Assembly: GCA_964016875.1 (NCBI GenBank)
Contig: OZ024736.1
Location: 44,176,707-44,240,706 of the forward strand
Direction: 5' to 3'
Source of the DNA: Fallopia convolvulus
Lineage: Eukaryota > Streptophyta > Magnoliopsida > Caryophyllales > Polygonaceae
DNA length: 64,000 nt
Part shown: in pieces, positions 34,540-46,400 of the stretch
Position numbering within the stretch: the first letter of the stretch is position 1
Layout: the number at the start of each line of letters is the position of its first letter
The notes under the pieces: model-generated
Told to the model about the DNA's origin: nothing
Databases searched by the model: none
The model's input: the letters and a program-made list of their open reading frames with translations, nothing else
Program-made: the position numbers and the translations under genes

Positions 34540-36188
34540 ATGTCAATGTCAATGGCAATGGCAATGGGAAGGCCTAGAGGCAACCCACTAGTTGTAGGCA
34601 GAGTGGTAGGTGATGTGGTTGACCCTTTCACCGAATCCATCTCCATCCAAATAGCTTACGCTAATAAAATTGTCGCTAATGGGTGTGAGTTTAAACCTTC
34701 CCAAGTCATCTCCCAACCTAGGATTGACATTGGTGGCGACGATCTTCGCACCTTTTATACTTTGGTATGTATTATATATATATAAATATGCTATTCATAA
34801 ATCATTAGCCTCTCTCTATTCAAAAATTAATATTATTCGCCCTTGGACGAGACATATATAGCAATCACATATTCACATCAGTTTTCGTTTTTTATAAATA
34901 AAAAGTGAAGGTGTGGCACGGAACTAGTCACAACATTAATGTAAATCAAGCAATATATTAGTATAACATGGAATAATCAAGTAATACACTGTCCGGCTAA
35001 TTGGAGGGCAAAAATGCTATCCTTGTTATTGATAGTTGTGCATGGTACGTGTAAACAGGTAATGGTGGATCCTGATGCTCCAAGTCCGAGTAACCCAAAC
35101 CTGCGAGAATATCTCCACTGGTATATCTCCACTGGTATATATAATGCCTTCTGTCTCTTTCGACTTCCTTTTTTAATTTTAACTAGTGTTAGTTCCGTAT
35201 ATGTACGGATTATAATAATAATAAATATAATAATTTTTAATATTTATAAAATTATTGTACGATTATAACAGAGATAAATATAATAAGTCATAATATTTAT
35301 AAATAAATGTTAAAAATCAAAATGATTATAGAAAAATAAAAGACAAAATATGTAATATAACACAATGTGTTTATTAGATATATTAAAATACTAAGATATT
35401 TTTAATCAGGTGTTTATTAAAAATGATTTTTAGATAAATTTAAAATAATTGTTTATATAAATTATTAGAATAGTAAAATATTTTTAAATAAATTTTTTTG
35501 ATAAAATGTATTAAATTTTTTAAATTTTTTTCACATATTGATAATTGTCTACACATTTGATTACTATTTTATAATTATACTACACAGATGACGTTATGAA
35601 TTATGTCAATTATGTGCCGTTTCGTATATATACTACTCCACTATACTACATCTACATGATGTCATGTATTATGTCAATTATGTTCCGTTTCGTGTAAGTA
35701 CCAATATTCCACCTCGAAGGTAGATTTCTAATTTTAACTCGGATCATTTAATTTGCAAAAATTTGGAAACTTGTAGGTTGGTAACTGATATTCCAGCAAC
35801 GACTGGGCCCACTTTTGGTATGTCCGAACAAATTAAATATATTTTCTTATCCTATTTAATATATTAATATATATACACGTACGTACGTACATATTGTTAT
35901 CTTCTTGGTTATTAGCTAGCTGATTTCGTGGCGATTAATTTGAATTTTGCAGGAAATGAAGTGATGTGTTACGAGAGCCCGCGACCGAGCACGGGGATCC
36001 ACCGGTTCGTGTTTGTGCTCTTCCGGCAGATGGGGAGGCAGACGGTGTACTCCCCCAGTTGGCGCCAGAACTTCTGCACCCGCGATTTCGCTGAGGTCTA
36101 CAACCTCGGATCCCCTGTCGCAGCTGCCTTCTTCAACTGCCAGCGCGAAACCGGTTGTGGTGGCCGCCGCCGCCAGTACTACTCCTAG
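34540..36188 (+). CDS. FT: FLOWERING LOCUS T-like PEBP (gene 1 of tandem pair)
   Basis: Florigen-class PEBPs move through the phloem and, with 14-3-3 and the bZIP FD, switch on floral identity genes. Exons 34540-34764, 35059-35120, 35777-35817 and 35953-36188 (225, 62, 41, 236 nt) give 187 aa. The 62- and 41-nt exons match the FT family exactly. Visible motifs are DPDAPSPSNPNLREYLHW (Tyr of REYLHW is FT-type, where TFL1 has His), TDIPATTG, GIHRFVFVLFRQ, and the external loop QTVYSPSWRQNF, which keeps Tyr and Trp but has Ser for Gly. EVYNLG and a GCGGRRR tail follow. The 14-3-3 contacts known for FT (R in DLRTFYT, P in DIPA, F in TFGN, R in GRQT) are kept. The start at 34540 gives a normal-length N-terminus with a repeated MSMSMAMAM. 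An upstream in-frame ATG (34465) would add 25 lysine-rich residues. Intron 2 contains a Helitron. A 14-bp duplication doubles the exon-2 donor site. Otherwise intact. Confidence 0.93.
35109..35136 (+). repeat. 14-bp tandem duplication of the exon 2 donor site
   Basis: ATATCTCCACTGGT occurs twice in a row (35109-35122, 35123-35136). Each copy carries a GT donor (35121 and 35135). Using the first keeps the frame; using the second adds 14 nt and shifts it. Confidence 0.95.
35183..35724 (-). mobile_element. Helitron-like element in intron 2 of FT-like gene 1
   Basis: On the minus strand it starts TCTACCTTCGAGG (35724 downward) after a flanking A and ends with hairpin CCGTACATATACGG plus AACTAACACTAG (35183), followed by T. 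No duplication is seen at the insertion point. The 542 bp are noncoding, so it is non-autonomous. The 3' end is clearer than the 5' end. Confidence 0.6.
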
Positions 36189-36740
36189 AGTAGACCAATA
36201 CATACCATCTTATATACATAAAGTTTTCCCCTAGCCTTCAAGGATCTAATCAAAGTAGTTAAGACTTCATGGTACTACCATGAAGTTTGCGTTTCGACTC
36301 TTATATTGATGCCCAAAGCAAAAACAAAAAAATACTATATATAATTATATATTTTATGCAAAAAAAAACATCGGTCCGTAATCCGTATTATGTTATTAAT
36401 ATAGCGTCGAGTATCATTTTCTGATTTTCGATCAAGCGAAAAACAAATAATAATTAATTAGATGCAATCTATTAATACACTTGTTGCCGTGTATTATTAT
36501 ATTTTCTGTTGGTGAAATAAGATGTTATGATTGGATTTGTCCCATTTAGCTTTATTGACAAAAAAATCGATCAATGAACAAGCACACTTCCTCCTGTGTG
36601 CCCCGCGCCCCGGCCCAGGCCCAATCCTCACCATGGACAAATATAAATTACTTACTACTACCAAAATGGGCCCGGCCCGTTTTGGATCCGACTTGGGCCT
36701 ATTTACTTGTTCAGTCTGTTTTATGGGATGGATGGATGAG
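36189..36740 (+). other. 3' flank of FT-like gene 1, no gene
   Basis: AT-rich DNA with no recognised feature apart from the probable 3' UTR. Confidence 0.5.
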
Positions 36741-36744
36741 CTAA

Positions 36745-38215
36745 GTATTAGGGATACTCACGGATCGGGTCGGGTCGACCCGCGACCTGCAAAATAAATA
36801 ACTTTTGACCCACGACCCGATCAGCGGGTCGCGGATCTACACGTTTGACTAATAGTTTTTTACATAAAAACGGTTAACCGAAAATCGAAAAATATATTAG
36901 TATTATTTTCAAATATTTTTATCTCTGTTTTATTTAGTGGTTAAAGTCTATGATCTTGAAAGTGTTGATCTAGTTTGAGTCTTTCTTTATCCAATTTTAA
37001 TAATTTACACACTATTTTCCAATTTTCTTTGATATATGACTCACTTCTTCAATTTGATGGGATAAAAAATAATAAACACAATGTTTGATTTCACACGCTA
37101 TAGTATATGATGAAGCCCGAAATAAACCAATGCTAAAAAACAAGAACGAGATTACTTTTATTCGACTTGGCAAACACTTGGTTTTATTTATATTCTTAGA
37201 ACGAGGTTAATTACAAACAGTGAGATTACAAACAGCGAGGTTATAAACGGCGAGTTTATGCCCTGGATCTTTTCTCGAAGGATTCGAGGTCTCGGCCTAA
37301 CAATATTCGAGACCTCCTACCTACTGAGAGATTCTACCACTTAGCAGATTATTAACGAGGTCTCGTGGCGAGGTCGAAGAGTTGACTATGCGCGCGGGGA
37401 TTGTGGTCTGCGAAGTGATGTAGCGAGATCTTTGATTGAGACGAGGTCTCTTTGGGCGACTTGAATTCTTTTTATGGACCTTCACTTGGCTGTAGCGTGT
37501 TTTTTAATGATGATTCAACACGTCGATCTTCAACGAACAAGATAGTTCTTGAGTTCAAGATGTTTTTCGACCCCTTTCTACCTAGCTTCGAGATTCTCCT
37601 CTATTTCTAGAGGTTTGAGGAATATGGTTGATGTTTGCTCGATGTGAGACGCCCGATATCAGGCCTTTGATTGGTCGAGAGTGAGGCGGTTGGTCATTGG
37701 TTGTGAATATGGTGGTTGCTGAGTGGTTGAATGGGGCGAGAATGTCAGCTTTTGAACAACGAGGTTTAGACATCGTGACCAAGGTCTTGAGGCCTCGCAA
37801 GTGCAGGAAATTTGCCTTTTTTAAGATGAGTATGGCAAAGGCTTTTAAGTTTAACCTCGAGAATCCCGCCAGATCCCGCTAATCCTTGTATTCCGGTCCC
37901 ACTGTTCATATTCCGCTATTTTGCGCACCATTAGTATATACACTCGATATTTAATTACAACAACTAAAACAATATGGTATAAGTACATATTTAAATAAAA
38001 GTCTTGCTTGATCACTTTTTTATTCAAATTTTATTATTTTAGTTTTAATTATTTTAGGTAAAATTACATAAATGGTTACCGAACTTGGTTGACCGAATTA
38101 CAGTTAACCAGAATTCGCGGTTTGGTTACTGTTCATGATTTTAACTAACCGAAATCATGATTACCCGAACTTCGATTAACCGATTGGACACACACTTCAC
38201 ACACCTAATTGAGGG
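36745..38215. repeat. remnants of hAT-like ends and retrotransposon debris
   Basis: At 36,745-36,845 GGGTCG/CGACCC words follow TAGGGATACTCACGG, like the ends of the ACCCG hAT elements but without a matching partner or duplication. At 36,870-36,890 and 38,080-38,190 there are GGTTAACCGAA/TTAACCGA repeats ending in TTGGACACACAC. Between them, 37,180-37,900 is a GAGGTCTCG-rich block whose 37,505-37,575 part also occurs near 27,510. No gene. Confidence 0.4.
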
Positions 38216-38650
38216 GCTAGGACTGGATTGGACTCAATCATACAGTAAGTAAAGTAGCGTTAAAAGTAAATCAATCACACCTAATTTTTAACTTAATTTT
38301 GATAAAAGGATTCTCACTTATTTTACCCATTTCAAGTCATGCCATGCTTGTTAGATAATGTATGATTGTTGAGTATGTTTTGACTTCTAAAATTTCAATT
38401 ATATTTTGTTTTATGCTTTTCATTGTAATAAAAGACTTAACTTTCGAAAATACTAATAGATATCATTGTCATTGTTGTTTTAATTTCTAACTATGTTTCC
38501 TTCTACAAACCTAATGTTTTTATAGCTTAGTATATTTTGTTATATTAGAATTACAGCCATGCATGATAATATTGTGGAAAAGACTAGCTAACTAGGGAAT
38601 ACATAGATTGTTCGTTGGAGTAAGAAAGAAGTGCATCCAAAAGAATATAG

Positions 38651-38945
38651 AGAAGAAAGAATTGAAAATGGTTGGTCCACAAATAAATCAGAATCTGATC
38701 ATAAGGAGGGCTCACTGGTTCCACCTCAACTTTAGCAGTAGTGGGATTCACTGCTTTTGAATTTTGATCCTGGTACATCCGATCCGGTGAATATGTGGTG
38801 TGAGTATGAGCCAGTTAGCCTTTTTTTGTATGTATATAGCGAATATAATTGTAGACCAAGGAAATTTTGCTCAAAAAGGGTCAAATATAATATTCTACTT
38901 TTTAGCTATAGGGTTTATCTAGTTTGCATCGTTTAGTTTGTTAAA
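38651..38945 (+). repeat. segmental duplication copy A, part 1
   Basis: This block matches, in order and orientation, pieces of 54,725-54,815, 60,527-60,704 and 61,856-61,885. Shared phrases include GGTCCACAAATAAATCAGAA, GTGGGATTCACT, GGTGAATATGTGGTGTGAGT, GAATATAATTGTAGACCAAG and AGTTTGCATCGTTTA. Here the pieces are contiguous, so copy A is the unoccupied form. Confidence 0.9.
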
Positions 38946-39013
38946 AGTTAGTGGGTTAATACGGACCGGAGAGGTGATCGTTCTAGCGCCATAATACATG
39001 GGTTGTTATCGAG

Positions 39014-40386
39014 CTTCCGCCTAATAAGACAGTCATTGGCTAGTTGTAAATCGGTGTATCGAATTAAATATCGCTTTGATGGTTCAATTGATCGCTACAA
39101 ATCTTGTTTTTTGCATTAGGTAAACGACAAGTAGAAGGCATTGATTATGAAGAAACATTTGCTCTCGTGGTAAATATGGTTACAGTTTGCATTTTCCTCT
39201 CTATTGATTCTATTAAGGGCGAGGAATTACATCAAATGGATGTTCGTAATGCTTTCTTGCATGGTGATTTGAACGAGGAAGTCTATTGAAGTTGCCTCCC
39301 GGATATTCTTCTTTTCATCCCGGGATGGTTTGTCACCTTCAAAATTCTCTCTATGGACTTTGACAAGCCCCTCAGAATTAGTTCTTTAAGCTTGCTATAG
39401 CTCTACGGGCATTTGGATTCTAATAGAGCCATGTTGATCACTCTCCTTTTGTTTTTATGCGTCATTCTGTTACTCTGCACGTACTTTTGTACGTTGATGA
39501 CATGATCATTGAAAGAAATGATTCTATAACAAGATCTCATTTAAGCCCTATCTCAGCTCTTGCTTCTATATGAAGAATTTGGGTGTTTTAAAGTATTTTC
39601 TCGGAATTGAAGTTGTTTTCTCTTATAAGAGTTTTTTTATTTCCCAACGTAAATATGCTCTTAATATTATATCTGAGACATGTCTTCTCGCAAGAAAGTC
39701 TTGTGATTTTCCTATGGAATAGAATCAAACTTTGGACACTTTAGAGAACCAATTGTTTGAGCAACCTAAATGTTTTCGGCATCTGGTGGGTCGGCTCATC
39801 TTTATCTCAGTATAATTACACGGTCGGAGATCTGCTTTGTAGTCCAAACATTGGCACAATTTCTTTTTCTAGGCTCCTAAGATTGATCATTGGCACGCCA
39901 CTCTATATCTTACGATCCCTTAAGAGTCATCACGGTCAAGGTTTTTAACTTTCCTCAAGCTCTTTGCAAATTTTTCGCTTATTGTGATTCTAATGGGGTT
40001 CTTGTCTTATTCTCGTCGTTTTATTACTGATTTTTTTCATCTCTATTGGTGAGTCGCCTATTTCCTAGAAGAGGAAAAGGCAACACACTATTTCTCGCTC
40101 TTCTGCTAATTAAGGTTGAATATCGGTCCATGGCGTCTACATGTGCTGAAAATTGGTTGAAGTGCTTTGGTCATTTGACTTTCACCACTCGTCTCCTATG
40201 CGTCTTTATTGTGATAGCCAAAAAACTTACATTGCAAATTCGGTGTTTCATGAGCGTACGAAACATATTGAGATAGACTGTCATTTTGTGCGAGAACATA
40301 TACAAAACGACACCATTATTACTTCTCATATTTGGACTGCGGACCACCCTGCTGATATCTTTACTAAACCCTTGGGTAGACAATAA
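39014..40386 (+). pseudogene. 5'-truncated copia RT-RNase H remnant
   Basis: Plus-strand fragments in three frames give the second half of a copia polyprotein. RT block 1 (IGCKSVYRIKYRFDGSIDRYK) lies near 39,030 and is followed by QVEGIDYEETFA and LHQMDVRNAFLHGDLNEEVY (to 39,287). The YVDD catalytic box (YVDDMII) is at 39,493. The RNase H end (YCDSQKTYIAN, ERTKHIEIDCHFVREH, TADHPADIFTKPLG) runs to 40,380. Many stops and frameshifts. Gag, protease and integrase are absent. Confidence 0.9.
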
Positions 40387-40447
40387 TGTCAGTTTCTTCT
40401 TCACAAGTTGTGCATTCTTAATCTTCATGTTCTAACTTGAGTGGGAG

Positions 40448-40595
40448 TATTAGACCTAGAGTTATATTATTATTGTATTAACATGTAACTTAATTAGGCA
40501 ACAAATTATCTTGTAATCATCTATTTATACCGATATATGTTAATGAGAAATTAGAATTTACTTTTGCCAAAATATTCTCTCTTTTCTTTTCAACA
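40448..40595 (+). repeat. 3' LTR of the truncated copia element
   Basis: A purine-rich tract GAGTGGGAG (40,439-40,447) precedes the LTR start TATTAGACC, probably TGTTAGACC with one change. The LTR is 148 bp, includes a TATTTATACC TATA-like motif, and ends TTCAACA at 40595. No 5' LTR is present. The end lies 537 bp before the start codon of FT-like gene 2. Confidence 0.8.
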
Positions 40596-40744
40596 CCCCA
40601 CAAGACTTATGTGTTGGGCTTAACATTTATATTCGTACGGATAAAAATGTGGATCCTTCACGTTATATTGACTCACCGAACTTTATGCATGTGTACACGA
40701 ATAGACTTGTCGATCCTATATATTTTATCGACCCACCAAACTTT

Positions 40745-40930
40745 ATCAAATCAATGAAATGGACTCAATAGTTTTATATTTGATCGGCATATATATATAT
40801 ATTGATGACAATATTTGAATAGAAAAAATATTAGAATATGACAAAAATCGCGTTTTCCAAGGACCTTATAAGCCATGTATAACTATAAGTAATACGCATA
40901 CGCAAGTTACTTATAGAAAAGGTCCTTAGA
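40745..40930 (+). repeat. segmental duplication copy A, part 2 (upstream of FT-like gene 2)
   Basis: It matches 62,098-62,256 in order: AAATGGACTCAATAGTTTT, GATGACAATATTTGAA, TTAGAATATGACAAAAATC and AAGGACCTTA, then CGCATACGCAAG. It continues into the gene 2 promoter, whereas the other copy runs into unrelated DNA. Confidence 0.9.
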
Positions 40931-41054
40931 AAGATCCATATTGTACTAAAGCAAACTCTAACCAAGTAGAGTATAAAGTTATATTACGTATATGAAGAAA
41001 GATGAGCGCGCTAGCTGGTCACGATCAAAGAAAGATGCCTAACTCAGATATTTG

Positions 41055-41064
41055 TATATAAATA
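41055..41064 (+). promoter_or_regulatory. TATA box of FT-like gene 2
   Basis: TATATAAATA lies 77 bp before the ATG at 41132, a normal plant spacing with a short leader. Confidence 0.7.
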
Positions 41065-41131
41065 CGGGGAAGAAGCTAAGGACAGAAACCAAAAACCCAC
41101 GAAACGTAAAACTAGCTAGCTAGCTATAGAT

Positions 41132-42661
41132 ATGAGAATGGAAGGATCGAGAGACCCCCTAATAGTAGGGAGAGTGGTGGGAGATGTGGTCGACCCTTTC
41201 ACCAAATCCATCCCCCTCCGCGTCGTCTACGGCTCCAGGGACGTCGTCAATGGCTGCGAGCTCAAGCCCTCCCACGTCACCTCTCAGCCCAGGGTCGAGA
41301 TCGGTGGTGACGATCTTCGCACTTTCTATACTCTGGTATGTACGTACGTATATAGCATGTGCAAAACCCTAGCTAGCTAGGTCCGATATATGTACGTACG
41401 CTTCATACACCGTACTTTATGTATATATAGGTAATGGTGGACCCTGATGCTCCTAGCCCCAGTAACCCCAACTTGAGAGAATACCTTCATTGGTGAGCCT
41501 AGACTCCTTGTATATTTTGTCCATCAGTTGCGGTCTTATAGTAAATCACATATTAAATGTACGTTACATTATTGATGTGGATCTCTGATCGTAACTTGTT
41601 GTGATCGATCGAGTAGGTTGGTTACTGATATTCCAGCAACAACAGGAACGTCCTTTGGTACGTATACAATATACTCATTCTTATTTTCTATATCCATGAT
41701 ATATTGGCCTTATTAATTAACAAAAAAATGCTTTTACGAATAGTAAATTATTAAAAAAAAATGCTTGTACAAATGGGCATGAGATCGATCGACAATCTGC
41801 TTGGTGGTCTCTTCCTCAAGTCTTTCGGACACTCTCCCTCTACGTTAAGTCAGGAGTGTCCCCATCTTAACCCCTTAGATTCTGCTGAAGCGGAGTTACA
41901 TTGGGTCAATGTTATTGTTGTTGGACATGTGGTCGACAATTAATTGATTATGTATAATTAAACTAGCTTCAATATATAACTTAGCTAGGGTTGATAAGGA
42001 AATAGTTTGAAGAAACACCAAATGCAAATTTGAGTATAACCTATACATAAAATATCCGGCAATTGAATGACAACTTGACATAAAAAGTGAAGAACAATGA
42101 CAAAAATCAATCATGTGAATACTGGAAAAAGATAACGGTATCAAACTGCGCTATCAACTTGAATAATAATTCCTTTACATGAATCCAGTTCTCTCTCTAT
42201 ATATTCTTTTTTCGTTTGTCATCCCACTTTAATTAATAATCACCCCCTTAAGGAAAATTAATACAATATATTTCAGTCCTCAACACACAGATTCTATATA
42301 TAAATCAAGAGCTACCCTGCAGGTACGGTACTCTTAAAAATGAAATCAATTAAATTAGTCATTTATTAATTTCCAGCTTAAGAACACAGACTATGACTAT
42401 ATAATTAATCATTTATTAATTAAATTTGCAGGAAATGAAGTAGTATGCTACGAGAGCCCGCGGCCAGGCATGGGGATCCACCGGTTCGTGTTCATCCTGT
42501 TCCGGCAGCTGGGGCGGCAGACGGTGTACCCGCCCATGTGGCGCCAGAACTTCAATTCTCGCGAGTTCGCCGAGCTCAACAACCTAGGTTCCCCCGTCTC
42601 CGCTCTCTTTTTCAACTGCCAGCGCGAAGGCGGTTCCGGTGGCCGCCGCATGATTATGTAG
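41132..42661 (+). CDS. FT: FLOWERING LOCUS T-like PEBP (gene 2 of tandem pair)
   Basis: Exons 41132-41335, 41431-41492, 41617-41657 and 42432-42661 (204, 62, 41, 230 nt) give 178 aa, close to FT (175 aa). All sites are GT-AG and the frame is closed. It keeps GRVVGDVVDPF, DPDAPSPSNPNLREYLHW with FT-type Tyr, TDIPATTG and GIHRFVFILFRQLGRQTVY, and the same four 14-3-3 contact residues as gene 1. The external loop reads QTVYPPMWRQNF (Pro and Met where FT has Ala and Gly, Trp kept). The following triad, YN after I/L/V in FT proteins, is ELNNLG, so its Tyr is Asn. The tail GSGGRRMIM lacks the usual Cys. Whether it promotes or represses flowering cannot be told from sequence. It is a tandem paralogue of gene 1 about 5 kb upstream. 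Intron 3 is the longest (774 bp), with no recognised insert. Confidence 0.94.
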
Positions 42662-43400
42662 CCCTCTAACCCCGGCCCTAGCCCCTTGCCCGCCCTACAA
42701 TATATATAGTTATATACCGTATCTGATTTTGATCAGCATATACGAGTCACCATTTTATGTATAAGTGTATAACAAATAAGGTATGTGACTGTTATTAATT
42801 ATAATTTAACTCTTGAATATTATACCACACAGCGAAGAGCCTAAGAATATATTATAGTTTATGGTGTTTTTCAAGATGTAATGGATTGGACGGGATCATT
42901 TCTCCCGTCCATAAGGTGCTGGGCCCAATTATGGGCATCGCACCGCCAGATCGATATAGACGACGCCACGTAATTTGATATTATATTTGGGCCTAACTGC
43001 TCATTGTTGGGCCTGATCCTATTTGGGTCAATACTAAGCCCATATTAGCATTGAAGTTTTATTTCAATTTTTGTGTTAAAAGCAATGATAGTTTTGTAAG
43101 AAATTATTAATCTCATTAATAATTCAGCCCAACTTTTTCTGATATATTATGATATCGATATCAAACTTATATTTATTGGTCGGTATATTATGAGGACATC
43201 AATATTGGTTGATATTATAGTGTTATTTTAATATATCCCGATAAATTAGTATATCAAAGATGTCACTCATACATATACCTATTCTTATATCCGATATCTT
43301 GATATCAGTCATAACCATACCGATATCGATATCCGATATCGCATATTTTAGATATCAATACCAAAGGATCCCAAAGAGATATTATTGGATCTTCTAACCT
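42662..43400. other. 3' flank of FT-like gene 2 with GATATC-rich block
   Basis: No gene. At 43,140-43,350 GATATC/CGATATC words in palindromic clusters recall subterminal repeats of a DNA transposon. Ends and duplication are not found. Confidence 0.35.
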
Positions 43401-46400
43401 AATAAGTATGGAGTAAGTAATCAAGTAATTCTCATAGCATTGAATATAAACAAATATTCAAGTTGTGGATTCGAAAAAGGATTAGGCAAATATTACTTGC
43501 CTAAATTCAAGAGAAACACAAGTCATCCTACCCTTCAACTAGTCACAACTCTTTTGGTAACCTACCTTCCAAGCGATTTCCTCAATTACACCTAATCTGG
43601 TCACTGGTGGTTTAGACTAGAAGTTTCCTTATACCCTACCAAAAGTTTGATTTTAATTCCATATGTTTTGTGATGCACACTTGTTTCAAAACGTACTCCT
43701 AACATGTTATAACATTGATTCTTCTAGAACAATCCTTATTTTCTCGATTTGAGTCACCTGTTCACAACATGCTCCTCGTTTATTCGAAATTATATTCCAT
43801 GAGTCGTACACATCGCTGGTATTATTTAATCATCAATGCAGTCTCCAAGAGGAAAGCTTGTGTCCTTCCATGTCCGGTAGTAGACAGAGATATCATTGAT
43901 AAAGACCCCTACATTCAGTCTAGTTAGCCGATAGAGGTCATTGCCTCCTTGCCTAACAACTTCACACACCCTAATGGACATTGGTGAACTTCACAACATT
44001 CTTTACACCATTCACAATGCTCAGGTCACATGCAGTTATATTTTGAACTTCCTCTTCTAATGTCTTCAACTGAAACTAACTCGTTCTTTAACCAATTCTA
44101 GAGAATTGCCAAACTTCACTATGGTCAAACCACCCGAGCAATGTTTCATGTCTTAATCCTAATGTCACTTTCAGCTTCTTGCGAACCAAACCGAACCTCT
44201 CCTGAAGGTGGACTCAACACATTTAATCCTTGACCTCAGCCTACCACTCCCTTCTCTTATGATCAAACTCCAAGTAAGTGAGACCAATTATGGATCACGA
44301 CTTCCCCTTCCTATCCTCCATTAATACTCCAAGGTAGACTACTTGAGTCGGGTGTTCAACTCTTCCTAAAGCGAGCAACATTCTTTCTTCAACCGACATT
44401 CCTAATTGGAGTTCGACCATTTCTAGTCTAATAACTTAGATGCTTAGGTTAGATTTGCTCTAGCTTGCTCCATTCTCTTCTATGTCGACCACTTCTGCCT
44501 CCTCTTGTACTAGATTCAACTACTCGATGACCAATATTACGAAGCTCTTGGAGAACATATAACCCAACACTTCAATCCTACTCTTTTTGCTTCCTCACAC
44601 TTCCTTAAAAATTCTAACACTACGAATGAGATTAGCTTTTGTCAAACATACACTTAGAATTAGAATGTTAAAAGTACTAAACTACCGGAGGTCCTTCGGC
44701 TGATGGTGGCGGAGTCATGACGTGTTACCTACCCCCTATATGCAACATGCCTACCCAGTTAAAACATTTTGAAAACACCGACCGTTTTGGTTTTAAGTTG
44801 GACCTCGGGTACACTCGTTGGTCAGTTCCATGTGCCATGTTGTTAACCTGGCTCTGATACCAATTTGTAACACCCCGTCTTTCCACAGGGTGCTATTTGG
44901 TAGTAGACCTTATCAGGTACTACTTTGGTTGGTTGACAACAACACTTTAAGATCTTACAACGTGGGCACGACGAAAAAAACATTTAAAACATCCAACTTT
45001 CAAATTTATAAACTTGAATATAAAACATGTTTGAAAGCCCAAGTCCAATCCAATTTTACCAAATAACCCATCCCGTAATTATCATAACATTTAAAAACAA
45101 CAATAAGTAATTTAACAACCAAAGTGACTCGGCTAAAATTGTTGTTGCCAAGATCAAAAATAAATAACCCTAAACTACTAACTAGTATAGCAAGCAAGCA
45201 AGGGGTCGAACCCAAGAGAAACGGTTTTCTGATTAATCAGCAAAGAGTAAAGACAGGGGTTTTGGAAGTTCAGGCAAACAAACAAACAAGCAAATATTGT
45301 TGGGATTAAATCAATTGGAAGAAAGCAGAGTTTATTCAACCAATTTCACCCTTTTAATCATCCGATCATTGATTCATCCACTTTTCTATTAATTCCCTAG
45401 TAAATTCCAATCCTTATAAAAGATTTCCGCTTGTCCACGGTCCAAGCGAAAGGATGATATGAACACGAACGCTTAATTCAAATCATGCAAAATATTAAGG
45501 ATAGAAGGATATTAATTCATGCAATCAAACTACGAGTCTCATGCATAAAATAACAATCAAATACTCTTCTCATTTCTAGTCCACGGTCCTAGAAAAGAGT
45601 TGTTTCAAGGATAAATAAGATTGCACAGACATCAATCAAACCTAATCCAAACAGTAGATCTAAGTCAATCAAACAAGTTGATCAGGCTTATCAAATCAAA
45701 CATAGATCATATAAATAAAAACAAGAGTTTTGATATTAACCAAGGGATATAAAAGTTACCAGAATCTCACGAATTACATAAAAAGACTTCCTTGGTCAAA
45801 CAAACTCCAAAGGAAAATTAGTTCTCCATAAGAGAGAAAATACTAAAATCTGGAATAATTGAAAACTAGATCTAAGAGAGTTAATAAAACAAGGCTGAAA
45901 AACTAGGTTAAGTAGTCTCGAACAACTCGTACGAAATAAAATAATATCGGAAATAAATAAAGATAGATAGATAGAAAGAGCAGTCGCCGCCTCGGATTTA
46001 TGCTGATGTGGAACTCCGCAGGCGCGGTGAACACTCTCCGCGATCGCGGACCTGATCATGACAGAATTCCAACGGTGTTTTCCGAAGATATTTTGACCAC
46101 CTTAGAGTGGGAATTTCGACCCGGAGTAAAAATATGAATTGTACTCTTCGAGTCAGCTTTCCAATGATACCAAATTCAGCTTCATCCAATCACTATAGCT
46201 CCCGAAATAAGCGTTACAAGAAAGTGGTGTCAAAACAACTCCAAATCAATACTTGTCTTCAAAACTCTTGCAATTTTTCAAATCGTGTCTTCGGTCTTCA
46301 TATGACAATTATGCTAAAAACTAACCTAAACACACTCAAATCATGCCTAAAATACAAGAGATAACCATAATAATATAGAGCGTATCACAAAGCAATTCAA

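Noticed and set aside
36745..38215. One composite hAT element across this region
   Set aside because: The two ends differ in their repeat words and no 8-bp duplication is found.
41761..41943. Extra exon in intron 3 of FT-like gene 2
   Set aside because: The gene is complete without it and the frame has no PEBP similarity.
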